From assembly GCF_003671495.1 (NCBI RefSeq), contig NZ_RCHN01000015.1, positions 248,001 to 312,000 on the forward strand: 64,000 nt of DNA, written 5' to 3'. Within the stretch, counting starts at the first letter, position 1, and each line of letters begins with the position of its first letter. Positions 24,035 to 32,713 of this stretch are shown here, piece after piece. Source of the stretch: Ketobacter sp. Its GTDB lineage: Bacteria; Pseudomonadota; Gammaproteobacteria; Pseudomonadales; Ketobacteraceae. Below the pieces are notes generated by a model, which saw only the letters and a list, made by a program, of their open reading frames with translations, had not been told where the DNA came from and made no database searches. The position numbers were made by a program, and so were the translations under genes.

Positions 24035-25294
24035 ATGAAGTACAAACGCAGTATCAACAAACCAATACCCCGGGGCGGGATGCTGGCAGCGGGGATATTC
24101 CTGCTGGTGGGCATCGGCGGTTGCGAAAAAATTGAAAGGTACACCGTGACAGTGCACCAGCCGGATAAGGTCTGGGACAGTTACACACTGCCCTCCAGCG
24201 CTTTGGGTGGCTACACGCCGGTGATCGACATGGAGGGGAACATCGTCACCCATTACGACTGTGGTGGCAACCCATCCAAAATGTTACCAGACACCACCAT
24301 TCTGTGTTACGCATCCAAAATCGGCGGCTTTGTGCAGAAGACCCTGCGCCAACTCACTGCAGACGGTGAGGTGCTATGGGAATTCAATGACTGGGACAGC
24401 GACTCCGCACGACAACACCATGACTTTCAGTTCGCCGGTGGTAACCCCGTTGGCTACTATGTTCCCGGCAAAGACATGATCGGTCCCGCCGAGGGCGGCA
24501 ATATGCTGGTGCTCAGCTACCTCACCTACACACGTTCCGAACAGGACATCCGCAAAGGCAGACTGATCGATAGTGTGCTGTATGAAATTGATGCCAGCGG
24601 CAACGTGTTATGGCAATGGGATGCGATCGATCACCTGGACGAAATGGGATTCAGCGAATCCGCTATGAAAGACCTGGAACGGGGATTGCTGGGCGCCGAT
24701 TGGCTGCACGTCAACACCGCCTCCTATATCGGGCCCAACCAATGGTATTCCGAATTCGGAGACCAACGGTTTCACCCGGACAACATCATGATTGGATCGC
24801 CCCATGCACGCTGGGTCGCCATCATCGACAAGCTCAGCGGAGACATCGTGTGGCGCCTGGGGCCCGATTACTCACCAGGAAATCCCGGTGCGGATTTCGA
24901 CGGCCTGAACTTTTCCCATGCCGCCCATATTATTCCCGAAGGCTTGCCGGGGGCGGGCAATCTACTGGTTTTTGATAACGGCAAAGCGTCGGGCTATGGC
25001 GATCAACATGCACGGGGCCGCCGCCCCCGCACCCTGGAAATCAACCCGATTGATTTTTCGGTAGTCTGGCAGTTCGATCATCCACACTACAGCCCGATCA
25101 TGGGCAACGTCCAGCGGCTGCCCAATGGGAATACCTTCATTACCGAAGGGGTTTCCGGAAGAATGCTGGAGGTGACCTCCGACCATGAAGTGGTGTGGCA
25201 AGCCCGGGGATTACCCCTATATCGCGCCTATCGGGTGCCAAAGGAATGGGTGACAGCGGGAGCGAACAGCGACGCCATCCAGGACGCCGAGTAA
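24035..25294 (+). CDS. Lipoprotein arylsulfotransferase (ASST) family protein, copy 1
   Basis: 419-residue protein with a basic N-terminus and a lipobox ending at Cys30 (LLVGIGGC), so probably a lipoprotein. The body is a beta-propeller of the arylsulfotransferase type with recurring D-G-E-V-L-W and [11 protein letters not shown] blade motifs and SHAAHIIPEGLPG near the expected active site. Family members transfer sulfate between phenols without PAPS, or have unassigned roles. A close paralogue lies at 37.4-38.6 kb, sharing the YTVTVH segment after the lipid-anchor region. It has a good ribosome site (GAGGA). It is monocistronic, followed by a strong hairpin. Confidence 0.82.
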   Translation: MKYKRSINKPIPRGGMLAAGIFLLVGIGGCEKIERYTVTVHQPDKVWDSYTLPSSALGGYTPVIDMEGNIVTHYDCGGNPSKMLPDTTILCYASKIGGFVQKTLRQLTADGEVLWEFNDWDSDSARQHHDFQFAGGNPVGYYVPGKDMIGPAEGGNMLVLSYLTYTRSEQDIRKGRLIDSVLYEIDASGNVLWQWDAIDHLDEMGFSESAMKDLERGLLGADWLHVNTASYIGPNQWYSEFGDQRFHPDNIMIGSPHARWVAIIDKLSGDIVWRLGPDYSPGNPGADFDGLNFSHAAHIIPEGLPGAGNLLVFDNGKASGYGDQHARGRRPRTLEINPIDFSVVWQFDHPHYSPIMGNVQRLPNGNTFITEGVSGRMLEVTSDHEVVWQARGLPLYRAYRVPKEWVTAGANSDAIQDAE

Positions 25295-25317
25295 CAAGAG
25301 GAACAGAAAACGTGCCG

Positions 25318-25341
25318 GATCCCCGGATTTAGCCGGGGATC
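25318..25341. terminator. Bidirectional terminator hairpin between convergent genes
   Basis: GATCCCCGG (25318-25326) and CCGGGGATC (25333-25341) form a perfect 9-bp stem with a 6-nt loop between the convergent arylsulfotransferase and sulfotransferase genes. Short T-containing tails follow on both strands. Confidence 0.75.
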
Positions 25342-25344
25342 AGT

Positions 25345-26526
25345 TTAGGCGGGTGATACCTGTTGCGACTCTGCCGCTGCCTGTTCTGAGCCGGCCTCGT
25401 CATTTGATCCGGACTCGCTCAAACTGGACTCGTTCAAGCTGGCATCCTGCAAAAAAGTATCGTAAATCACAGCATAGTCCCGACGGATACGCTCTTCGGT
25501 AAGACCGAAGCGGGCCAGATCGTATTGATGCGCACTTTTGTATCGGCGCTGTTTGTCAGCAATACTCCGGATCGTTTGCTTCAATTCAGCAGAAGGCTCA
25601 ACATCCACAAACTTGAGAATATCGTCCATGACCACATCGAACTGCTGCATCAACCGCGGGAAGGTGACGATATACAGATTGTCTGGCGGAATCCGGCCGG
25701 AAGTGTAGTCCTCGTGGAAACGCAGGCTCAATCGCAACAGGGCGGCGTACATATTCTCGATAAAATGTTGTCGTTGCTCCAGCGGCAAAGACCAGAAACC
25801 GAAACGGCCATCCAGCACACCGGTCACCAGGCTCAAGCCGGAGGGCACCGTCTCCAACGGATCACGCACCATATACAACACCTTGGCATCGGGAAAGCGC
25901 CGTAAAAATTGTGGCAGACGCAAGGACAGGGAAAACAACTTGGCCACGACGCGATCGCGCTTTTCACTCACCAGGTTGCGCCGCCAGAGGGATTCATACC
26001 AATTGAAATCACGCTCGGCATTGGCCACAAAACGCTGTTCAAACCCATCCAGGGTTTCTGTTTTCGACCAGGCATAGAAGAAGCCATACAGGAACAAACC
26101 ATCAAAGTAACGAAACAACAAAGAGGGGTCATCCGTTTCAATGGCGGTCAGATTGGTTTCATGGGCGGCGTGGGCATGGTGTCGAGCCGGGCTGATCTTT
26201 TCCAACAGAGGTAGCAGCGGTTGCAGAGGCACCTGCAATGTCGGCGAGGGATACAGCATTTTCCAGATGCGCATGCCGGCACCCAGTTCATGCTCAACCA
26301 GAAACCGGTGCAAAAAGGTGGTGCCACTGCGGGGATTGCCCACAATTACAATGGGGCCGGAGATTTTGGTTCGCCGCAATGCGGGAAAGAACACACGGTC
26401 CGCCACCAGCCCAACCGTCACCAGGCCGTGGAGCAGGATAAATCCGGTGAAGGTCACCAAAGGTGAAAGACGTTGTTTAAACTGGCTGGCGACAATGCCA
26501 TAGGCCGTGTACATGCGCTGCAACAT
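25345..26526 (-). CDS. PAPS-dependent sulfotransferase family protein
   Basis: 393 residues. An N-terminal hydrophobic stretch (about 22-45) precedes the 5'-phosphosulfate-binding loop GNPRSGTTFLHRFL at 63-76. The 3'-phosphate motif is probably VLYMVRDPLETVPSGLSL. These are Sulfotransfer_1/3 hallmarks, so the enzyme would transfer sulfate from PAPS to an alcohol or amine; the substrate is unknown. The C-terminus is a Ser/Glu/Gln-rich low-complexity tail. The ATG has GGGAG 8 nt upstream. It is downstream of, and in the same direction as, the KAS III gene (72 bp), so the two are probably co-transcribed. Confidence 0.85.
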   Translation of the reverse strand: MLQRMYTAYGIVASQFKQRLSPLVTFTGFILLHGLVTVGLVADRVFFPALRRTKISGPIVIVGNPRSGTTFLHRFLVEHELGAGMRIWKMLYPSPTLQVPLQPLLPLLEKISPARHHAHAAHETNLTAIETDDPSLLFRYFDGLFLYGFFYAWSKTETLDGFEQRFVANAERDFNWYESLWRRNLVSEKRDRVVAKLFSLSLRLPQFLRRFPDAKVLYMVRDPLETVPSGLSLVTGVLDGRFGFWSLPLEQRQHFIENMYAALLRLSLRFHEDYTSGRIPPDNLYIVTFPRLMQQFDVVMDDILKFVDVEPSAELKQTIRSIADKQRRYKSAHQYDLARFGLTEERIRRDYAVIYDTFLQDASLNESSLSESGSNDEAGSEQAAAESQQVSPA

Positions 26527-26598
26527 GAGGAATCTCCCGAATCGGCACTTCGCAATCTGCGTTGTGGTTTATGGTTATCACGGTGTCAATTAATGCGG

Positions 26599-27555
26599 TT
26601 ACCATTGCAACAGGGCAAAGGCAATGGACAGGCCTGCACCGGTACCACCGATCAACACCCGGTCGCCACGGCGCAATCGACCCTGCTCATTGGCAATGGC
26701 GAGCGTCATTGGAATGGAGGCTGCTACACAGTTGCCATAATCCGCGACGATATTGACGATTTTTTCCCGGGGGAACCCAAGTTTGACGAAGGCCTCCATA
26801 CCCGGACCCGAAGCCTGATGCAGGATAAACAGATCAATATCATCGAACGTCATGTCATTGCGCTCAAACAACGTTCTCAGTACCCGGGAGATATGCATCA
26901 GCACCATTCTGAATACTTTGGGGCCTTGCATATTGAAGAGATTATCATCGTGCCGGGTATCAGGGTGCCCCGGCGGACGCCGCGTGCCACAGCCGCGGAA
27001 TTCGGTGAATTCCGAGCCCTCCGGCCAGGTATACATGATCCAGTCCTTGACCGCACTTTCGCCTTTGCTTTGCTCCAGCAACGCCGCCGCGGCACCATCC
27101 CCGAACAATGCCGCGCTTTCCGGCTGCTCCAGGTTACGCCAGGGTGTGCCGGCCTCAGCGGAAACCACCAGCACACTGCGATAAATCCCGGCCTGAATCA
27201 AACCCGAGGCGTTGAGCAACGCCACCACAAACGACAGACAGGTGGCATGCACCGACCAACAGGGCACCCCCTCCCATCCCAACGCTTTCTGCACGAACAC
27301 AGCGCTGTCCGGAATCAGTTGCACCGGCGTCAGTGACGCATTGATGATGCAATCCGGGCGGGGTCCATCACCGATGGCTGCCAAAGCCGCCTTGGCGGCT
27401 AGGAACTCCATTCCCTCTTCGGCAACCCGACGTTCCCGCACCCCGGTGCGGGATACAATCCACTCTTCACTGCGACCGATCAAACCCGACAATTCAGCGG
27501 ATGACTGAATGCGCGGCGGCAAATACAACCCAGTGGACGAAATACAGATTTCCAT
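26599..27555 (-). CDS. Ketoacyl-ACP synthase III family protein
   Basis: 318-residue thiolase-fold condensing enzyme of the KAS III type with the complete Cys-His-Asn triad: Cys106 in SVHATCLSF, His246 in LFILHQAS and Asn275 in DYGNCVAASIP. The N-terminal ISSTGLYLPPRI and EEWIVSRTGVRERR are family-typical. A stand-alone KAS III away from fab genes usually serves a special lipid or natural product. The FAAL-ACP and the sulfotransferase nearby suggest such a modified lipid, which is inference. It is the first gene of a two-gene minus-strand unit. Confidence 0.9.
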   Translation of the reverse strand: MEICISSTGLYLPPRIQSSAELSGLIGRSEEWIVSRTGVRERRVAEEGMEFLAAKAALAAIGDGPRPDCIINASLTPVQLIPDSAVFVQKALGWEGVPCWSVHATCLSFVVALLNASGLIQAGIYRSVLVVSAEAGTPWRNLEQPESAALFGDGAAAALLEQSKGESAVKDWIMYTWPEGSEFTEFRGCGTRRPPGHPDTRHDDNLFNMQGPKVFRMVLMHISRVLRTLFERNDMTFDDIDLFILHQASGPGMEAFVKLGFPREKIVNIVADYGNCVAASIPMTLAIANEQGRLRRGDRVLIGGTGAGLSIAFALLQW

Positions 27556-27821
27556 AACGGATGCGTCTCTTTTTTGTTGTGTTTTCCATCAATCTATCCA
27601 AAAAGGATCACCCGAACAATGGGTAAAAATGAACCGCTTTTTGCCGAGATAAACCATTCAAGACAAACCGTTTTAGCCTTAGATTAAAGGCGTGAATTCG
27701 CGTCGCGATTGGCCAATGATGACGTTGAGCAACGCCAATCCGGCGCGGTAGTCTACGCGAGCAACTCGAACCAAAACCTCAAAACAAAAACGCACATCCG
27801 GAACAATGGAGTTTGATAATC

Positions 27822-29051
27822 ATGAACACCTTCGCACGCGCCCTTGCAGCCCTCTCCCTTTCGGTGGGCTTCACCATCAACGCCAGCGCTGACAATAGCG
27901 TCGCACTGGAAACGTTTTTCAACAACAACATCAACCCTCAACTTCAGCTCTGCGGTGTTTGCCACATCCCCAACGGCCTGGCGGATGTTGAAGAGGGCAA
28001 TGGATTTCTGCTGTATCCGGATCGAAGTCACTATCAGAGTTTTTACGATGCTTGGGTGATTCTGGGTGAAGGAGTCAACAACAACCGCCTGCTCACCATG
28101 AACTCCGACCCGGCACTCAATCACACCGGATTGCAGAACTGGCCCACCAGCTCTGCACATTACCGTAATGTCGAAACACTGTTGACTTGCTGGGATCAGC
28201 CCGAGCTGTGCCCTATCACCCCGCCGCAGGATTCCGCTGATTTGGCGGTCACGATGGTGGGCAACAACGGCAAGAACAATGGCGGGGTAATCAACTATCG
28301 CATCAACGTATCGAACGCGGGCCCAAGCACCGCAGACTCCTTGGAGATCACCCACCTGTTACCCGCCCAGGCTACCCTGAGCGAAGTGACACCAGACTCC
28401 ATCGCGTACACCACAGCAGGCCGCGAAGTCACGTTCTATCTGGACACTCTGACCATGGGCTCCAGCCAAGGCATCGAACTGACCGTGAACACCGCAATCG
28501 ACAATAACACCCTGATGAGTTTCACTTCCGCGGTGAGCGCCATCACCGAGGACACAAACCCGTCCAACAATTCCAGTACCGCCTATTTTGGTGGCGGTGT
28601 AGTGTCTGACAGCGCAGATCTGTCAGTAACCATGGCGGGTAACAACGGCAAGAATCAGGATGGCGTGATCAACTACAGTCTCACCGTTAAAAACGCAGGC
28701 CCGAACACCGCCAACGCAGTCAAGATTGCCCACCGGATTCCCAACCTGGTAACCCTCAACGCAGTAACGCCCAGCTCAATCGCCTACACCTCCGTTGGGA
28801 AACTGATTACGTTCAATCTGGATTCTCTGGCGTCCGGAACCAGCCAAGTGATTAATATCAAGGTAACCACGGCCACGGACAACAAAGACAAAATGGATTT
28901 TTCCGCCACCGTGAGCGCTGCAACAGAAGACCCGAACAGCGCCAACAACACCAGCACCGAAAAATTCGGTGGCAGCATAAACGGGTGGGTACTCCTGATA
29001 TCGGCGCTGGCGTTGTTATTAAAAACACGATGCCAGCAACGCAACCAATAA
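27822..29051 (+). CDS. Secreted c-type haem-motif protein with two DUF11 repeats and C-terminal anchor
   Basis: 409 residues. A signal peptide ends near NASA. A single CGVCH haem-attachment motif (Cys44, Cys47, His48) follows. Two about 120-residue DUF11-type Ig-like repeats (about 138-263 and 264-385) share SADL, VTM, GNNGKN and NAGP motifs. The end is GG..GWVLLISALALLL followed by Arg/Lys, like a C-terminal sorting (GlyGly-CTERM-like) signal. ATG 27822 is set by GGAG 10 nt upstream. The gene 12 bp downstream is probably co-transcribed. The protein may be an electron-transfer or adhesive surface protein; no specific function is known. Confidence 0.75.
   Translation: MNTFARALAALSLSVGFTINASADNSVALETFFNNNINPQLQLCGVCHIPNGLADVEEGNGFLLYPDRSHYQSFYDAWVILGEGVNNNRLLTMNSDPALNHTGLQNWPTSSAHYRNVETLLTCWDQPELCPITPPQDSADLAVTMVGNNGKNNGGVINYRINVSNAGPSTADSLEITHLLPAQATLSEVTPDSIAYTTAGREVTFYLDTLTMGSSQGIELTVNTAIDNNTLMSFTSAVSAITEDTNPSNNSSTAYFGGGVVSDSADLSVTMAGNNGKNQDGVINYSLTVKNAGPNTANAVKIAHRIPNLVTLNAVTPSSIAYTSVGKLITFNLDSLASGTSQVINIKVTTATDNKDKMDFSATVSAATEDPNSANNTSTEKFGGSINGWVLLISALALLLKTRCQQRNQ
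28233..28973 (+). repeat. Internal duplication encoding the two DUF11 units
   Basis: Segments 28233-28610 and 28611-28973 encode parallel versions of the same domain (SADLAVTMVGNNGKN versus SADLSVTMAGNNGKN, each later SIAYT and NNxST). They diverge clearly at DNA level, indicating an old duplication. Confidence 0.75.
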
Positions 29052-29063
29052 AGGAGTGAGTTC

Positions 29064-30344
29064 ATGAACATGGTGAAATTCTGGCTTCTGCTGATACCCC
29101 TTACCCACTCGGCCCTGGTCCTAGCCATGCCACCGCCATTGCAGCCAATTGACGCATTCAAAGTAATCAGCCTGGACGGGGAAGACATTCCCTGGGTATT
29201 GGATTGGAAACTTGATGAATTGTCACTGGCGGCCATGGTGGATGGCGTGATGGAACCCATCCCGTTTCAGATCGATCAGTACAATACCGGTGGCGCCATC
29301 TACTTTGATGGTTGGCACGTCCCCCTGGCCGGTCACCCCGAGCGGATGGATGCGACGGATAAACTGCTGTTTCTATTCAAGGATGCCGGGGCACGCCGCC
29401 CCTTCCGCACACCGTATGATGGTGAAATGGTGGCTGAGATCGTGACCCGGGATCGCGACGGTGTCGAGCGCTTTGTATACCTGGTGCGGAATTCCCGGCT
29501 GCGCTCGGATGAACAGTACGTGCGCTACAGTGCCGAAATCGGCTTGGTGGAAACGGACTTCTACAGCTTGCGTTACAACCCGGACAACCATATGAAATGG
29601 GATGATTTCACCTACGTGAACTACGTCGGTGAACGCCCCCTGGATTCCCTGAAGCTCCGCCTCAATACCGGCATCATCACCTCCGTCACCAGCACCGAGC
29701 TGAACAACGACCAGATTGTAGCCCTGCCCTCCAGCGAGATCATTGGTCCGATTCGCACCACCACACAGTTGGAAGTCAACCTGTACCTGTTTGGCGTCTC
29801 CATTATGCAAATGAGTATGCAGATTCATCATTATCCCAAATCCATCATGTTTGATGTGCGGGGCGTGATTCCGGAGCTGCGACGCAAACTGATGGTGAAC
29901 CCGACCTTGACCATGTCGGTGGATGCCAACCGCTTGCTGGGGGCGGCCACCTACACCTCGGCCTGGCCCGACAATCCTGGCATTGTCGACGGAGTCGTGG
30001 ATGAAAACGAAAAAAAGATGATCAAGGCCGGTCTGGACCCGGCTGACAACTGGATCTGGGTAACCTCAAAGCGCTACCTGGATATCGTGGCGTTTGTGGA
30101 TTACCTGGGTGACTTCAATGAGCCCATGTCCCTTCTGTATGAGGATGACCTCGAGCGGGAAGATCCACCGGAGGTCTTCCCCGGACAGATGCCGAATGTG
30201 GGATACGGTATTGAAGCATTCCCCACGAGCGGCTTTATGGGTCTGGTGGTCAGCATGTTCATCAGTGACGGTTTTGAGGGAGACCCTAGCCAGTTCGCAC
30301 CTTATTTAAGAACGTTACCGGATCTGGAAGTACGGGCGATGTAG
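29064..30344 (+). CDS. Secreted protein of unknown function
   Basis: 426 residues with a signal peptide (hydrophobic 5-20, cleavage near LA-MP). The mature protein is acidic, beta-rich and without cysteines or recognisable catalytic motifs. It has aromatic segments such as FQIDQYNTGGAIYFDGWHVPL and two long central strands rich in Ile/Val/Thr (PIRTTTQLEVNLYLFGV). I do not recognise the family. It follows the haem-motif/DUF11 gene by 12 bp with a strong AAGGAG ribosome site, so the two products probably act together outside the cytoplasmic membrane. A terminator hairpin follows. Confidence 0.7.
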   Translation: MNMVKFWLLLIPLTHSALVLAMPPPLQPIDAFKVISLDGEDIPWVLDWKLDELSLAAMVDGVMEPIPFQIDQYNTGGAIYFDGWHVPLAGHPERMDATDKLLFLFKDAGARRPFRTPYDGEMVAEIVTRDRDGVERFVYLVRNSRLRSDEQYVRYSAEIGLVETDFYSLRYNPDNHMKWDDFTYVNYVGERPLDSLKLRLNTGIITSVTSTELNNDQIVALPSSEIIGPIRTTTQLEVNLYLFGVSIMQMSMQIHHYPKSIMFDVRGVIPELRRKLMVNPTLTMSVDANRLLGAATYTSAWPDNPGIVDGVVDENEKKMIKAGLDPADNWIWVTSKRYLDIVAFVDYLGDFNEPMSLLYEDDLEREDPPEVFPGQMPNVGYGIEAFPTSGFMGLVVSMFISDGFEGDPSQFAPYLRTLPDLEVRAM

Positions 30345-30372
30345 TAATGTCAGAATTGAGTTTGAAACATGA

Positions 30373-30399
30373 CCGGGGTGGCGTTAACCACCACCCCGG
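30373..30399. terminator. Bidirectional terminator hairpin between convergent genes
   Basis: CCGGGGTGG (30373-30381) and CCACCCCGG (30391-30399) form a perfect 9-bp stem around a 9-nt loop in the 67-bp gap between two convergent genes. Confidence 0.7.
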
Positions 30400-30411
30400 C
30401 TACTCCTGGGT

Positions 30412-32004
30412 TTAGAGAGTCTTCAGATATTCGAGTACCGCGCGTCGCTCTTCCGCAGTCAACAAATCACCGTAGGTGTGTCCTGCATTGGAGTTGCCGC
30501 GTTTACGGGTATCGTAACGACCCCGGCCAATACCGATCCCCGTCAGAGGCTTGACTTCAAAATTGGGTCTCCAATCCAGGGGCTTGTTCTCCCAACCCAC
30601 GGCATCCCAATCGTAGTCATTGTCTTTGTAGTTACTGGTCCAAACGGTTGGGCGCTTGGACGAATCCAGAACCGCCTCAAGCGTAGGCACGGAACCATTG
30701 TGGAAATAGGGAGCGGTAATGAACACACCATCAAGCGGCGGCGCAACATAGCCGTTGGTGACCTCAATACTGGACGTACCACGCTTACCGTACCAGGAAT
30801 TGTCCCACCAGGTTTTTACAGGGTAAATCCAGTTCTTCTGAGCCAGGTAGGGGTCGGTGCCAACTTCTTCCAGATCCACCAGGAAGTTCGGGTAGGTTTC
30901 TTCTGCGTCATTCTCTGAGTAGGTACCGTGGCAAACCGCGCAGTTTCTGAGGAATACCGGCTCACCTGCACTGGCAAGGTTGTAATCAATCGGTGGGCCG
31001 AAATCCTCGTACTTGGGCACTTCAATTTCTTCTTCGATCCACTTCTGTACGTGCGCAAAGTTGTTCTGGATTTCTTCAGCTTCTTCAATCCCGTCAACGG
31101 AGAACCAACTCATGTAGAGCATGTGATCGGCCTTTTCCCCACGTCCATTTCCAGCTTGGTAAAGCGCGTTCTTTTTCTTCGTCAGCCACCAGGCAGGGAA
31201 ATCGATCCAACCCTTCATACCGGAATTCGGGTTGTGGCCTTGCAAGCGGTTTATCCGGCCGGTCCACTCCAGGGTATCAGGATCATGACGCATGCCCAGC
31301 CCGGCAAACACATCGAACAAATGACTGTGCAGTGATGCATCGCGGAACAGACGGGTCAACAGGGTGAGGCCATGCTTAAGCTGATCCAGGGTATCGCCAC
31401 GGAATATAGAAGCCGCGCCAATACCCAGAACATTCAAGGTAAAGCCGCTGGCATCGGTACCGATAAAGTGGTTGAAGCGACCCAACCCCTGTACCAGTTT
31501 ACCCTGCACCACACTGGAGTGGCACACGGTGCAGTTCGGCGCCGCCAGATCCGCACCGTCTGCCGCCTTCACCGCATTCAGGTTATAAGGCAGCCTGCGT
31601 TGGCGGGCATCATCCCGATAGGGAGGCCGCTCGGCGTTCTTTACCCGGCCGGAGGCAGCAACAAAGGATGGATAGGAAACACCAAGGCGAACAAAGTCGC
31701 CGTTGTACATATAGAATCCACCAAGGGCCGCATCCGGCTCTATCATGGGCCGATTGGTCAGTAGAGCGCCCATATTGTCGTAACTTTTATCAAAGTCGTA
31801 AAAGTAATTACCGGGATCAGTGGGCTGCGGCTCTCTTTCGATCACAGAGATGTGATCCCATTGCACACAGCGTTGTCCGTTAGCAACCAGAAAACCGTTG
31901 TCGCAAGATTCGGCGGCAGCCGTTTCCATTGACAGCGCCAGTATAGGTATTGTGGTTAAGGCGAGTGGCCATTTGGCCCGTTTTATTGTATCTATGATTT
32001 TCAT
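30412..32004 (-). CDS. Exported dihaem c-type cytochrome, RoxA/MauG-like
   Basis: 530 residues with a signal peptide ending AAA-ES near residue 31. There are two haem motifs: CTVCH (158-162) and CAVCH (355-359). The segment APPLDGVFITAPYFHNGSVP at about 421-440, with TLEAVL after it, is typical of the dihaem peroxidase/MauG superfamily and of the rubber oxygenase RoxA branch. It is shorter than RoxA. The role could be peroxidase, electron transfer or oxidative cleavage of a hydrophobic substrate; the sequence does not decide. The ATG has AGAGGAAG upstream. It is the last gene of the minus-strand group that starts with the second arylsulfotransferase. Confidence 0.82.
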   Translation of the reverse strand: MKIIDTIKRAKWPLALTTIPILALSMETAAAESCDNGFLVANGQRCVQWDHISVIEREPQPTDPGNYFYDFDKSYDNMGALLTNRPMIEPDAALGGFYMYNGDFVRLGVSYPSFVAASGRVKNAERPPYRDDARQRRLPYNLNAVKAADGADLAAPNCTVCHSSVVQGKLVQGLGRFNHFIGTDASGFTLNVLGIGAASIFRGDTLDQLKHGLTLLTRLFRDASLHSHLFDVFAGLGMRHDPDTLEWTGRINRLQGHNPNSGMKGWIDFPAWWLTKKKNALYQAGNGRGEKADHMLYMSWFSVDGIEEAEEIQNNFAHVQKWIEEEIEVPKYEDFGPPIDYNLASAGEPVFLRNCAVCHGTYSENDAEETYPNFLVDLEEVGTDPYLAQKNWIYPVKTWWDNSWYGKRGTSSIEVTNGYVAPPLDGVFITAPYFHNGSVPTLEAVLDSSKRPTVWTSNYKDNDYDWDAVGWENKPLDWRPNFEVKPLTGIGIGRGRYDTRKRGNSNAGHTYGDLLTAEERRAVLEYLKTL

Positions 32005-32276
32005 TAAGGCTTCCTCTTATTTTTTTGAATACTGCTGTTTCTACTTCTTGTGGTGACTACCGAAAGTGCAGATCTACACCTCCTCAGCAAGGCACAATAA
32101 TCGTCAGAGTTACTCGCATTCAACTCGCAAACTGCATAAATTGGCTGCACAATCGCAAATACCGGATCTTACTCTCAAATAAATACTTCCCATCAAAACG
32201 ATGAGATTCCAAAGACTCAAAAAAAGAATGAACGCCGGGATCAGGAACTGACCCCGGAGGGATTGAAACCGTTTAA

Positions 32277-32666
32277 CTAGGCGGCAGGCGTCGCAAATCG
32301 ACCCTCACGCCGGGCAAGCATCGACGACACCAACACCGCTATATTGATCACACAAATGGATACCACAGTAACGCCCCAATACATCACCAGATTTTCCTGA
32401 TCGTGGGAAACCATCCCGATCACAAACAGAATCAGGCAAACCAGATTCAACATGATCGTGGTTTTGGTAAACCTGGGCCGGGGAGGCAATGCCCAGATCG
32501 TGGCCAGGTTGGGGATGGAAACCAACAGGGCGAGCAGCACGACGATCAAACGATCCACTCCATTACTCTCTGTGTTGACCTGAATCAGATTGTTGTAAAT
32601 GGCTATCGACAGGATAGCCACCAGATACAATCCATTGATGATTTTAGTTGCCTTGTATACGCCCAT
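32277..32666 (-). CDS. Small four-helix membrane protein of unknown function
   Basis: 129 residues with four predicted membrane helices (about 10-28, 40-62, 70-88 and 95-115), short loops and a basic C-terminus. No family recognised. AAGGAG lies at correct distance from the ATG. It sits between the dihaem cytochrome and the S8 protease genes on the same strand, so a link to that extracytoplasmic pathway is possible. Confidence 0.65.
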   Translation of the reverse strand: MGVYKATKIINGLYLVAILSIAIYNNLIQVNTESNGVDRLIVVLLALLVSIPNLATIWALPPRPRFTKTTIMLNLVCLILFVIGMVSHDQENLVMYWGVTVVSICVINIAVLVSSMLARREGRFATPAA

Positions 32667-32713
32667 TCAGGTGCTCCTTTTATCCATGACCCATTTGAAC
32701 TTACGACACACTG

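Noticed and set aside
26473..27336. 287-codon plus-strand open frame over KAS III and the sulfotransferase start
   Set aside because: Antisense of KAS III, which has an intact catalytic triad; no ribosome site.
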